Shown one piece after another: positions 44,967 to 53,471 of a stretch of DNA of 64,000 nt; the first letter of the stretch is position 1, and every line of letters begins with the position of its first letter. Below the pieces are notes generated by a model, which saw nothing but the letters and a program-made list of their open reading frames with translations, searched no databases and was not told the DNA's origin. The position numbers and the translations under genes are program-made. The DNA comes from Lacticaseibacillus hulanensis (GTDB taxonomy: Bacteria > Bacillota > Bacilli > Lactobacillales > Lactobacillaceae), in assembly GCF_004010095.1 (NCBI RefSeq), contig NZ_RRYD01000015.1, forward strand, positions 1-64,000. The letters run 5' to 3'.

Positions 44967-45839
44967 TTGCGTAAACGAATTTTCTATTTTGCCAGTCTCA
45001 TCCTGATTATGTTCCTGGCAGCGTGCGGTCAAACCAAGCAGCAGGCAACCAGGAGCGACGGGCTCAAGGTTGTCACGAGCCTGCGCGTTTACCAGGAAGC
45101 GGCCCAGGCGGTGCTCGGTAAGTACGGCCACGCCACGGCCATCATCGATAACGCCAACATAGACCCGCATGACTTCGAGGCCACAACGGCGACGGGCAAA
45201 CTTGTCGCTGGCGCCGACGTGGTCATTAATAATGGCCTCGGTTATGACGACTGGCTGACAAAACTGACGGATTCTGGCAACCCCAAAGCAACACAGATTA
45301 AGGTGGCAGAGGACGTTATGCACCTGAAGGACGGCGACAATGAGCACGTCTTCTACGACCCGCAGATGATGCCCAAGCTCGCAACCAAACTCGCTGGTCA
45401 GTTCGGCAAGCAGGATCCAACAAACGCGGCGGCCTACAAACGTAACGCGCAAAAGTACGTTAAGCAGCTGGCACCACTAGAAGCGTTGCTGAAGAAGTTG
45501 CGGAATACGGGTAACCAGAAGTACGCCGCATCGTCCGAGCCCGTGTTTGACTACGGGTTGCAGGCCGCGGGTTACACACTGATTGACAAGGATTTCGCCA
45601 AGAGCATTGAAGATGGCACCGACCCGACGCCAAAAGCGCTGACCACGCTGCGCAGTGATTTGCGGTCGGGCAAGATTAGCGTGTTCGTGAATAACGAGCA
45701 GTCCGATAGCCCGATTGTGCAGCAGGTGGTCGCAACGGCCAAGAAGGCGGGGGTCAAGGTGGTCAATGTGCGCGAGACGCAGCCGAACCACAAGACCTAC
45801 CTTGAGTGGATGCTTAGCAACTACCGGCAGTTGCAGTAA
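44967..45839 (+). CDS. Metal ABC transporter substrate-binding lipoprotein (ZnuA/PsaA-like), orphan
   Basis: A 290-residue exported lipoprotein: signal FYFASLILIMFLAACG with lipobox LAAC, then a cluster 9 binding-protein fold. Probable metal ligands: His in IDPHDFEAT and in NEHVFYDPQ, Glu in SSEPVFDYGLQAAGY, and Asp in VNNEQSDSPIVQ. These proteins bind Zn2+ or Mn2+. Starts at TTG 44967 with CCGGAGG about nine bases upstream. No ATPase or permease gene is adjacent, so it must use a transporter encoded elsewhere. Confidence 0.88.
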   Translation: MRKRIFYFASLILIMFLAACGQTKQQATRSDGLKVVTSLRVYQEAAQAVLGKYGHATAIIDNANIDPHDFEATTATGKLVAGADVVINNGLGYDDWLTKLTDSGNPKATQIKVAEDVMHLKDGDNEHVFYDPQMMPKLATKLAGQFGKQDPTNAAAYKRNAQKYVKQLAPLEALLKKLRNTGNQKYAASSEPVFDYGLQAAGYTLIDKDFAKSIEDGTDPTPKALTTLRSDLRSGKISVFVNNEQSDSPIVQQVVATAKKAGVKVVNVRETQPNHKTYLEWMLSNYRQLQ

Positions 45840-46288
45840 TCAGCAGGACGCCCGCAGAGCAGTTTGCGTTTTGCAAAGGCGCCCGGCCCCGAGTGCGACT
45901 GGATGACGCCAAGCCGGAGATTTGCTGCCCGGCGAGCCATGAGTCAACGCCCGAATGGTGGTTTTTACGCTAATGACACAGGACATATTTTTAAATAGGC
46001 GCAGAATTCCGATTTTTGCGCCTATTTAAAAATATGTCCTGTCTCAAATGTGCGAAAACCCCATTTTTGCGTTGTGGGTTAACCCAAATCGCCGATGTGT
46101 TGACACTTTTACCAAATGTATGCGGAATCAATTTTTGCAGGCATTCTAACGCCAATTCATATCTGGTAATATATGACTATATGCATAATCACGACAACTA
46201 AACCATTAAATTAAATTCTAGGTGACTACAAGCAGGTGCAGGTCAAATTGTCCTGCATTTGCTTCAGTTGCCTAGCAAAGGAGACCAA
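45840..46288. other. Intergenic region with a long perfect inverted repeat
   Basis: No gene seen. It contains the 26-base inverted repeat at 45978-46042, then AT-rich DNA with a TATATGCATA motif (46178-46187) before the ABC-F gene. Confidence 0.6.
45978..46042. repeat. Perfect 26-bp inverted repeat with 13-base loop
   Basis: The left arm begins ACAGGACATATTTTTAAATA and continues GGCGCA (45978-46003); the right arm 46017-46042 is its exact reverse complement; loop GAATTCCGATTTT. It may be a strong terminator for the lipoprotein gene (140 bases upstream), an ABC-F leader element, or the fused ends of a small mobile element. Confidence 0.85.
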
Positions 46289-47917
46289 ATGTTAACTGTA
46301 AATAATGTCAGCATGACCTTCACCGACCGGACGCTTTACTCCGACGTTAACCTGAAGTTCACGGAAGGTAACTGTTACGGAATTATCGGGGCGAACGGGG
46401 CCGGCAAGTCCACCTTTCTGAAGATTCTTGAGGGCAAACTGACGCCTAGTTCAGGGACCGTTACCCTTGGCCCCAACGAACGGATGAGTAGCCTGAAGCA
46501 GGACCACTTTGCCTTTGATGATCAGACAGTGCTGAACACCGTTATTCAGGGTTACGTTCGTCTCTACGAAGTGATGCAGGAAAAGGACGCCATTTACGCT
46601 AAGGCCGACTTCACCGAAGAAGACGGAATGAAGGCCGCCGAACTCGAAGGCGAATTCGCCGAAATGGACGGGTGGAACGCCGAAAGTGACGCCGCCCAGC
46701 TTCTCCAGCAGCTCGGTATTGAGGGTGACAAGCACGACCAGCTGATGGCCGAACTTCCTGAAGGGGAAAAGGTGAAGGTGCTGCTTGCCCAGGCACTGTT
46801 CGGTAAGCCGGACGTACTGCTGCTGGACGAACCTACCAACGGGCTCGACACGCAGACCATCTCCTGGCTGGAAAACTTCCTTGCTGACTACGAGAACACC
46901 GTCCTGGTTGTTTCCCATGACCGGCACTTCCTGAACGCAGTCTGCACGCAGATGTGTGACGTGGACTTCGGTAAGATTGAATTGTACGTCGGGAACTATG
47001 ACTTCTGGCGCAAGAGTTCCGAACTGGCCCAGCAGCTCCGCGCCAACGCTAACGCCAAGAAGGAAGAACAGATTAAGCAGCTTCAGGACTTCGTTGCGCG
47101 CTTCTCCGCGAACGCAAGTAAGTCCAAGCAGGCAACGTCCCGGAAGAAGCAGCTTGAAAAAATCACACTCGATGACATCAAGCCAAGTACGCGTAAGTAC
47201 CCGTACATCAAGTTTACCCAGCAGCGCGAGATTGGGAACGACCTGGTCCGCGCCGAGGACCTGTCCCTAGTGATTGACGGACAAACGGCCATCAGTAACG
47301 CCGGCTTCATCCTGAACCCCGGCGAAAAGACGGCCATCATCAGCCGCTCCGACGTGACGGCCACCCAGCTGTTGCAACTGCTCGCTGAAGAAGTGCAGCC
47401 AACCAGTGGCAGTGTGAAGTGGGGCGTAACCACGAGCCGCGGCTACATGCCCAAGGACCTGAACAGTGCCTTTGGTAGTGGCGATGACTCAATCCTCGAC
47501 TGGTTGCGGCAGTTCGCACCAAAGGACCAGCAGGACAACACGTTCCTGCGTGGGTTCCTCGGGCGGATGCTGTTCTCTGGGGATGACGTACTCAAGCACC
47601 TCTCCGTGCTCTCCGGGGGCGAAAAGGTCCGCAGCATTTTGGCTAAGCTCATGCTTGAAGAACCAAACGTGCTGATTTTGGACGACCCCACCAACCACCT
47701 GGACCTCGAATCCATCACCGCACTGAACGATGCGCTCGTGGACTTCCCTGGGGCCGTGATTTTCACCAGTCATGACCACGAATTCATCCAGACGATTGCC
47801 GACCACATCATCGAAGTTGGGCCTAAGGGTGTCGTTGACCGTGCCGGCACCACCTACGACGAATTCCTGGAGCACCCAATTGCTCAGGAGCAGGTTAAGG
47901 CGATTTACGGCGAATAG
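46289..47917 (+). CDS. ABC-F ATPase, YkpA/YbiT subfamily
   Basis: A 542-residue soluble tandem ATPase of the ribosome-associated ABC-F group. First NBD: GIIGANGAGKSTFLKIL, signature LPEGEKVKVLLAQALFG (typical of this subfamily instead of LSGGE), LLLDEPTNGLD. In the second NBD the Walker A is degenerate (AIISRSDVTATQLLQLL, no GKS/T), as in YkpA-like proteins, while LSGGEKVRSILAKLML and ILDDPTNHLDLES follow; the residue after Walker B Asp is Asp, not Glu. AAAGGAGACC precedes ATG 46289. Function in translation is likely, role undefined. Confidence 0.9.
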   Translation: MLTVNNVSMTFTDRTLYSDVNLKFTEGNCYGIIGANGAGKSTFLKILEGKLTPSSGTVTLGPNERMSSLKQDHFAFDDQTVLNTVIQGYVRLYEVMQEKDAIYAKADFTEEDGMKAAELEGEFAEMDGWNAESDAAQLLQQLGIEGDKHDQLMAELPEGEKVKVLLAQALFGKPDVLLLDEPTNGLDTQTISWLENFLADYENTVLVVSHDRHFLNAVCTQMCDVDFGKIELYVGNYDFWRKSSELAQQLRANANAKKEEQIKQLQDFVARFSANASKSKQATSRKKQLEKITLDDIKPSTRKYPYIKFTQQREIGNDLVRAEDLSLVIDGQTAISNAGFILNPGEKTAIISRSDVTATQLLQLLAEEVQPTSGSVKWGVTTSRGYMPKDLNSAFGSGDDSILDWLRQFAPKDQQDNTFLRGFLGRMLFSGDDVLKHLSVLSGGEKVRSILAKLMLEEPNVLILDDPTNHLDLESITALNDALVDFPGAVIFTSHDHEFIQTIADHIIEVGPKGVVDRAGTTYDEFLEHPIAQEQVKAIYGE

Positions 47918-48030
47918 AAATCACTTAGCAATTGCTAATGGTCACCAAAATTAATAGACAAGTGAACCCAGGTGCAAATTTGTTGCCAGCTGAAAAGGCC
48001 GTTAACAAGGCGTTAACACCGGTGGTTACG

Positions 48031-48086
48031 TAAAAAAGGTACCAGTCATCCCGCAGCAATTGCGGCGGATGGCTGGCACCTTTTTT
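48031..48086. terminator. Terminator after the YkpA-like gene
   Basis: AAAAAAGGT.CCAG.CATCC.CCGC arm pairs with GCGG.GGATG.CTGG.ACCTTTTTT. Confidence 0.9.
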
Positions 48087-48111
48087 ACTATAAGTTAGTG
48101 ATAAATAATAT

Positions 48112-48140
48112 TTTACAAAAATTTCGCGAATGCTTAAAAT
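48112..48140 (+). promoter_or_regulatory. Candidate promoter of the Rgg pair
   Basis: TTTACA (48112-48117), 17-base spacer, TAAAAT (48135-48140), about 70 bases before the first Rgg start. Confidence 0.5.
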
Positions 48141-48210
48141 GAACAATATAAGCATACGCGTTCGAAAAATTGCAGATAAGAATATGCGCATTAGCAAGCG
48201 CAGGGTGAAG

Positions 48211-49089
48211 ATGATGCTTGGTGAGAATTTTCGGGAGTTACGCACGGCGCGGGGTATGGCGCTCAAGGATGTTGCTAAGGGCGTTGCGTCCGTTGCGACG
48301 GTGTCCAAGTTTGAAAACGGGGTTACCGATTTAGCCGCCGGTAAGGTGACCGCCCTCCTCAAGAACATGGGGGTTAGTTTTCGTGAATTTGCCAGCCTGA
48401 GTGACCAGAGTACTGGCCACGCGGGTAGTTTTTTGTTCAAGGCGGTCGCCGCGTACCGGAATGATGATCAGCCGCAGATGCGGGAAATCGTTCTGGAGCA
48501 GATGGACCAATACCACAAAACGCGGTCCGAGATTGATTTTAACGACATGATGTCCGCCGCTGGGTTGTACTGCGACATTTCTGGGGAAATTCTGGTCAGC
48601 GACAAGGATTTGGCCCAGCTCATGGAGAAGTTGCGCACCATCTCTGAATGGAACGAGAACGAAATCATTCTGTTCGGGAACGCGATGACGCTGCTGCCGG
48701 ACAACCACATCTTCATGTTCGCCCGCGATTTGCTGGCGCACCTGGATCAGATTAAGAGTTGGAACATGTCACTTTACCGGGATGGCTGGTCGGCCGTGCT
48801 CAACGCGGTGGACACCCTGATGCAGCATGAGGTCTCGTACTGTCCAGTGTTGCTGCGGCTATGTAACGCCGAAGAGGTGCCAATCACCATCAGTATCATT
48901 CTCTTCCGCCGGCGCTTCCTGACGCTCTGTTACAACGAATTAACCGAGCCCAGTGCGGCAAATCGGCAGAAAATTATTGATTTGCTGGCGATTCTGCAGT
49001 TCAACGGGTCCACCAAGCTGTGGGGCCGTTACCGCCGGAGCACGCTCAATTTGGTTGGTAATATTTTCGAAGATGATGAGGCAAAATAA
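48211..49089 (+). CDS. Rgg/GadR/MutR-family regulator, first of a tandem pair
   Basis: A 292-residue regulator. N-terminal HTH_3-type domain: LGENFRELRTARGMALKDVAKGVASVATVSKFENG, followed by a C-terminal helical TPR-like domain of about 220 residues that in Rgg proteins binds short peptide pheromones. ATG ATG at 48211-48216 is preceded by CAGGGTGA; an in-frame start at 48130 adds a basic stretch and has no site. Its TAA overlaps the next ATG (TAATG), so both Rgg proteins are made together. A role in control of the pilus operon downstream is likely from context only. Confidence 0.88.
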   Translation: MMLGENFRELRTARGMALKDVAKGVASVATVSKFENGVTDLAAGKVTALLKNMGVSFREFASLSDQSTGHAGSFLFKAVAAYRNDDQPQMREIVLEQMDQYHKTRSEIDFNDMMSAAGLYCDISGEILVSDKDLAQLMEKLRTISEWNENEIILFGNAMTLLPDNHIFMFARDLLAHLDQIKSWNMSLYRDGWSAVLNAVDTLMQHEVSYCPVLLRLCNAEEVPITISIILFRRRFLTLCYNELTEPSAANRQKIIDLLAILQFNGSTKLWGRYRRSTLNLVGNIFEDDEAK

Positions 49090-49949
49090 TGGGCTTGGGT
49101 AAACAATTCAAATACATTCGTGCGCGCAAGAATTTCACCCTCGAAATGGCGGCAACTGGCATTACGACGACCAATGCACTGGCTGCCTTCGAAGCGGGGA
49201 AGAAGGATATGCCGCTCGAAAAAATGCAGGAATTGCTGTTGCGTATGGGGGTATCTCTGCGCCAGTTTGCTAATATTTCCGACCGCCTGTCCCAGACCAG
49301 TCAGGATGCACGCACGCATATCCATGAACTCTACCTCGCGAGGGACACAGCCAAATTAGCCGATTTGTTTAGCAATCCCATCCCAGTCGCAGCGGGCGAT
49401 GAGGTGTTGGCCTTCTTGGACCACATGTTGATTGCGGGCAAGTACTATGACCTGACCGGCAAGCAGCTGTGCACCGATGAAGAAGTCGAGAACTTGACAA
49501 CGATGCTGCTCGAGAACCTGTCCTGGGACGAGGCCGAACTGGACGTCTTATTCTGGACGCTGCGCCTGATGAATGACAACCGGGTGTTCATGCTCAGCCG
49601 TGAAGTCCTCAACATTACCGAAAGCCTGCGTGATTGGAACTTTGCCCTTTATGGCGCTGCATGGCGGAGCGTGTTGGAGGGGCTGGCGGTCCTGGTTGAA
49701 CGCAACAGCAACTTTGCCAGCACGCTGATGCGGCAAATCGATATGGTCGAACCCATGGCGGAAGTGCTGATTGCCAACCGCTCGACCTACATGTTCTTGA
49801 AGGCAATCATGGTTGTCCAGAAGGAAGATACGGAAGGAAACCGCGAGCTGGTGGCGGACGTGTATCGGCACATTCTGCCGCTGCACTCGACGGAGCTGGA
49901 AGACAACCTGCGTAAGATCAATGTACGAACATTAAACCTAGAGCTTTGA
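49089..49949 (+). CDS. Rgg-like regulator, second of a tandem pair
   Basis: A 286-residue paralog of the preceding protein: LGKQFKYIRARKNFTLEMAATGITTTNALAAFEAGK aligns with the HTH, and the C-terminal helical domain has matching landmarks (VFMLSREVLNITESLRDWNFALYGAAWRSVLEGL vs IFMFARDLLAHLDQIKSWNMSLYRDGWSAVLNAV). The HTH is less canonical, so DNA binding may be weaker. Coupled translation suggests equal amounts and maybe a heterodimer (inference). Followed by a strong terminator at 49971-50000. Confidence 0.85.
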   Translation: MGLGKQFKYIRARKNFTLEMAATGITTTNALAAFEAGKKDMPLEKMQELLLRMGVSLRQFANISDRLSQTSQDARTHIHELYLARDTAKLADLFSNPIPVAAGDEVLAFLDHMLIAGKYYDLTGKQLCTDEEVENLTTMLLENLSWDEAELDVLFWTLRLMNDNRVFMLSREVLNITESLRDWNFALYGAAWRSVLEGLAVLVERNSNFASTLMRQIDMVEPMAEVLIANRSTYMFLKAIMVVQKEDTEGNRELVADVYRHILPLHSTELEDNLRKINVRTLNLEL

Positions 49950-49970
49950 ATATTGCGCCGGTAATTCATG

Positions 49971-50000
49971 CCACGTCCGCGGTTGGACGTGGTTTTTTTT
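49971..50000 (+). terminator. Terminator of the Rgg pair
   Basis: CCACGTCC pairs with GGACGTGG, followed by eight T. Confidence 0.93.
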
Positions 50001-50382
50001 GACCAAAGTTCTATTTTTGACTGAATGTGTGCGTTCTTAAATGCGCCTTTTTCGTTATCTGCACGATGAATATGTGAATGTATCGATAACAAGAATCAGG
50101 CTTAAATGTATATGCATATAACGAATGAATATATGCATTTTTTACTGGCGAGCGATTGGTCTAGACTTACACGTGAGATTACAACTGTATGACATGTTAA
50201 CTATACTGTTTTGCTAAACCAACACCAAAAGTCCTTGATAGCGGCATTTTTCATGACAAGACAAGGTGCGACGGGTTTATTTGCAAATATATTTTCAGCA
50301 TCAGCGGCGAATATGCAACAAAAGGCATCTTTTTGTCAGAAAAGTGTGTGCAGAATTCCATAACTATTTTTACGATTTTTGC

Positions 50383-50411
50383 TTGCCATTAAATACCTTA
50401 TAGTTTATACT
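50383..50411 (+). promoter_or_regulatory. Promoter of the pilus operon
   Basis: TTGCCA (50383-50388), 17-base spacer, TATACT (50406-50411). Start of transcription expected near 50418. Confidence 0.65.
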
Positions 50412-50585
50412 TCGAAACGTTATGAAGGTTTTCGGGGGATTGCCTTCTGTTTTTCGGACGGTTCTTTTAGTGACCGCACGAACGGACGCGGGAGTTAGGT
50501 TTAGGTACCAGTTTAATTGTTGGTTACCTAAGCTAGAGATGGATGAACAAATCCGTTCAACGAATTTTCCCTATGGATGAGGGAG

Positions 50586-50624
50586 AGTCCGCTAGCAAGA
50601 GTAATCTTGTTGGCGGACTTTTTT
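50586..50624 (+). terminator. Hairpin with T-run in the pilus leader (possible attenuator)
   Basis: AGTCCGC.TA.GCAAGA pairs with TCTTGT.TG.GCGGACT and is followed by six T, 135 bases before the first pilin gene and within its transcript. An upstream hairpin TAGGTACCA/TGGTTACCTA (about 50498-50530) could take part in switching. Confidence 0.75.
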
Positions 50625-50759
50625 ATTTGCAATTTATAGTAACCGAGCAAGGGGGTAATGGAGATAAGCCGAGATTTGTCAGAAGCTGTGGGGGCGGCGA
50701 ATTAGTTAAACGAGTGTGGGTAATGGTGCGAGCAATCAAAGACTTGGAGGAAGTTGTAG

Positions 50760-53471
50760 ATGCGCAGTAGAATATTACGAGTGCTAATGGTATTAGTGCT
50801 TGTAATTCCATTAACCCAAGCCATTTTCCCGGCGTTGAATGCAAATGCGGGCGGAAATGGTGACCGTATACCGTTAAGTTACACCACTGATCAGCAAGGA
50901 ACACGTCCGGCTGATAAAGCAGCCTGGCATCTTGCTGGTGATAACGATGTACTTAACCACATTGGTGGACAAGAAGGAAACAGCTTATTTAAAACTACGG
51001 GTATCGAAACAAAGGATAGTGATAGCACATATTTGAAATTCGGCAAGGACAAATCAAATCCTGACTACCAGATTCGCAAGTACGCCACGCAGACGACTAC
51101 GCCTGGGAAATATCAGGTGCATCTGGATGTGAAGGGTAGTACGCGTCAGACCAAGGACATCAAGCCCCTCGATATTGTCTTCGTGGTGGATATGTCCGGA
51201 AGTATGGAGATAAAAGACGGCGATCGTAATGAGACGCAGCGGCCGCACGAAAAGACGGAAATCTATAACGGACGCCAGTACTACAGATCAAGTCAAGATG
51301 ACGTTGGAGGTTATGAGGCGTACGTTGATCAAAGTCAACGTTATGTGATTTATCGTAATAATGGGAATTGGTACTTGTTGGGACAAGATTGGAATGGGCC
51401 TTTTCGAAAACAAATTCAAGTCCAAGAAGCACAAACCTACCAGGATGCCAACACCAAAGCCCAGGCACTCCGTGAGGGGCTCAAAGCCTTCACGGACCAA
51501 ATTGCCGCTAGTTCACAAGATGTCCAGAAAAACTTAAACGTTGGGTTAGTTGCCTTCTCGAGCAATGGTTATCCTGACAACAATATTAGCTTGGACATGA
51601 AGCCAATGGATGGTAATCAGGGCAGTCAGATTAATGCCGCAGTCGACAGAACCTTTGAGGGCGGGACATTTACCCAAGACGGGTTGAAGCGTGGCGAAGA
51701 GATGCTCAAAAGTAAGGCTCAAGACGGGCACAAGCAAATCATGATTGTGTTGTCTGACGGTGTGCCAACGTCTTCATACCGAGTAAATAATGCAAAGTAT
51801 GATTCGGAGGCAGGAATTGCGGTCGGTACTAGCTTTGACAGCCACATTGATGGTCGCGGAAACACCTCATTATTTTTGTGGGGGAATGATTATGTGGCTA
51901 ATGGTGCGGACACCACTGAGCCATACAACGTAGGCGGTCAATGGATTAAAAGTACTTGGGCTGCAACCATTGGGGAAGCCCGCAACATTCAAGTAGAGGG
52001 CACTGACATTCGTGCACTTGGTATTCAACTGACAGATGATGATCCACTGGGTGATAATCAAGGCTTAAGCAAGGATGTTGTTCAACAGCGATTCAGCCAG
52101 ATTGCCAGCAAGGACGCCACCGGCAAACGACAGTATGAAGATGCCGATACACCGGATGCAATTAAGTCTTACCTGATGAAGGAAGCTGACCAGATTGTTA
52201 AGGAAATGAACAACGGGACGGTTGCTGATGGTTCCATCACTGATCCACTTGGTGCTCAGTACAGTTACGCAGACCCAAACAAAAACGTCGAGGTGTCCAC
52301 AGAGGGTGGTGCTGATAAGCCGACCGCCGAAATCAAGAACAATCAGTTAGATGTTTCCGGCATCAACCTGGGCGCTGGCCAAACGTTGCGCCTAAGTTAC
52401 AACGTCAAACTGAACACTGACACCGACGATTTTGTCAGTGGTAAGTGGTACCAGATGAACGGTGAAACGACGTTCAAGCCAACGCCAACGGATGACAAAG
52501 TTAACTTTGGGATTCCATCCGGCCGGGGGTACGGCGCAACGCTAATGTTTGAGAAATTTGCGCAGGGCGCCCAGTACGGTGGTAACCAGCTGGAGAATGC
52601 CGAATTCGAAGTTGATGGACCAAACAATAAAACAACAACACTGAGCGACAAGCAAAAGACGATGCGGTTGCGCGTCGGGAAATATACGGCGCACGAAACC
52701 AAGAGCCCAGATGGGTACAAGCTCGACAAAACGCCGATTGCGTTCAGCTACGACGGGCAGAAGGTCACTGTCAATGGCGGCGACGCACCGCAGCTACCAA
52801 CAAGTGGCACCGCCAAAGATGGCGTTTATCAGGACGGCGCGAAGGCGGAAGCCGACAAACAATTTGTCCTGGTTAAGACCGATAAGTCGGCGCAAATGCA
52901 TTACAGCTTGCGCCTGAAGAAGATTGACAGTAAGACTGGCAATTTGCTGGCGGGGGCTAAGTTCCAGCTCAAGGGACCGGATGGCACGACCTACAACGGT
53001 GAAACTACCACCGATAAGGATGGTATCACCTTTAACGGGCTATCCGAATTAGCACCCGGCGATTACGAGTTAACCGAAACGAGCGCGCCTGACGGGTACG
53101 CACGGTTAATCGGGACAGTCAGCTTCCAGATTGATAGTCTGGGCCGGCCGGTTAAGGTTGGTAATGACACCATGGCGTTTCGTGATGGTGGCCACGAAGC
53201 CACCACGAACAATTTGAACTTGCTCAAGTATTCTGAGTTCGACATGCCGTATAACAAGCAGGTCGGCGTGAACTTGAGTACTGGTGGCAGTGATGCCACG
53301 CACCAAACAATGACAATTACGCTCGCAGATGAGTCGCAACCGAAATTACCGGATTCAGCGCGTCTGCCGATGACAGGTGGTCCGGGGATTCTCCCATACG
53401 TACTGCTCACATTGGCACTGGTACTGACGGCAGGCGGACTTTACTGGTACTGGAAAGGAGGTGAGGCGTAA
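50760..53471 (+). CDS. Pilus tip adhesin with VWA domain and LPMTG anchor
   Basis: A 903-residue surface protein. Signal peptide MRSRILRVLMVLVLVIPLTQ; VWA domain from about 138 to 480 with the MIDAS motif FVVDMSGSM (Asp near 144), typical of SpaC-like tip pilins that bind host ligands. Two Cna_B/SpaA-type domains follow (near 590-690 and 710-800) with E-box YELTETSAPDGYA, and then LPMTG near 869, a membrane helix and a short tail. GGAGGAAG precedes ATG. First of five genes whose order is tip, basal pilin, backbone, sortase, second adhesin. Its stop overlaps the next ATG. Confidence 0.92.
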   Translation: MRSRILRVLMVLVLVIPLTQAIFPALNANAGGNGDRIPLSYTTDQQGTRPADKAAWHLAGDNDVLNHIGGQEGNSLFKTTGIETKDSDSTYLKFGKDKSNPDYQIRKYATQTTTPGKYQVHLDVKGSTRQTKDIKPLDIVFVVDMSGSMEIKDGDRNETQRPHEKTEIYNGRQYYRSSQDDVGGYEAYVDQSQRYVIYRNNGNWYLLGQDWNGPFRKQIQVQEAQTYQDANTKAQALREGLKAFTDQIAASSQDVQKNLNVGLVAFSSNGYPDNNISLDMKPMDGNQGSQINAAVDRTFEGGTFTQDGLKRGEEMLKSKAQDGHKQIMIVLSDGVPTSSYRVNNAKYDSEAGIAVGTSFDSHIDGRGNTSLFLWGNDYVANGADTTEPYNVGGQWIKSTWAATIGEARNIQVEGTDIRALGIQLTDDDPLGDNQGLSKDVVQQRFSQIASKDATGKRQYEDADTPDAIKSYLMKEADQIVKEMNNGTVADGSITDPLGAQYSYADPNKNVEVSTEGGADKPTAEIKNNQLDVSGINLGAGQTLRLSYNVKLNTDTDDFVSGKWYQMNGETTFKPTPTDDKVNFGIPSGRGYGATLMFEKFAQGAQYGGNQLENAEFEVDGPNNKTTTLSDKQKTMRLRVGKYTAHETKSPDGYKLDKTPIAFSYDGQKVTVNGGDAPQLPTSGTAKDGVYQDGAKAEADKQFVLVKTDKSAQMHYSLRLKKIDSKTGNLLAGAKFQLKGPDGTTYNGETTTDKDGITFNGLSELAPGDYELTETSAPDGYARLIGTVSFQIDSLGRPVKVGNDTMAFRDGGHEATTNNLNLLKYSEFDMPYNKQVGVNLSTGGSDATHQTMTITLADESQPKLPDSARLPMTGGPGILPYVLLTLALVLTAGGLYWYWKGGEA

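Larger units (their letters stand above)
49950..50759. other. 810-base regulatory region before the pilus operon
   Basis: AT-rich. It contains the Rgg terminator, two TATATGCAT motifs 21 bases apart (50109-50120 and 50130-50138), a clear promoter (50383-50411) and a leader of about 340 bases with two hairpins. A 75-codon frame (50543-50770) and a 13-codon one (MDEQIRSTNFPYG, starting near 50539) lie in the leader; both lack a strong ribosome site. Confidence 0.6.

Noticed and set aside
46289-47917. Loss-of-function mutation in the YkpA-like ABC-F protein because of its degenerate second Walker A and odd signature
   Set aside because: These features are characteristic of the YkpA/YbiT subfamily, so they do not show decay.
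50543-50770. 75-codon frame in the pilus leader overlapping the first pilin start
   Set aside because: It reads through the leader terminator, lacks a clear ribosome site and its product has no protein-like pattern; better explained as untranslated leader.
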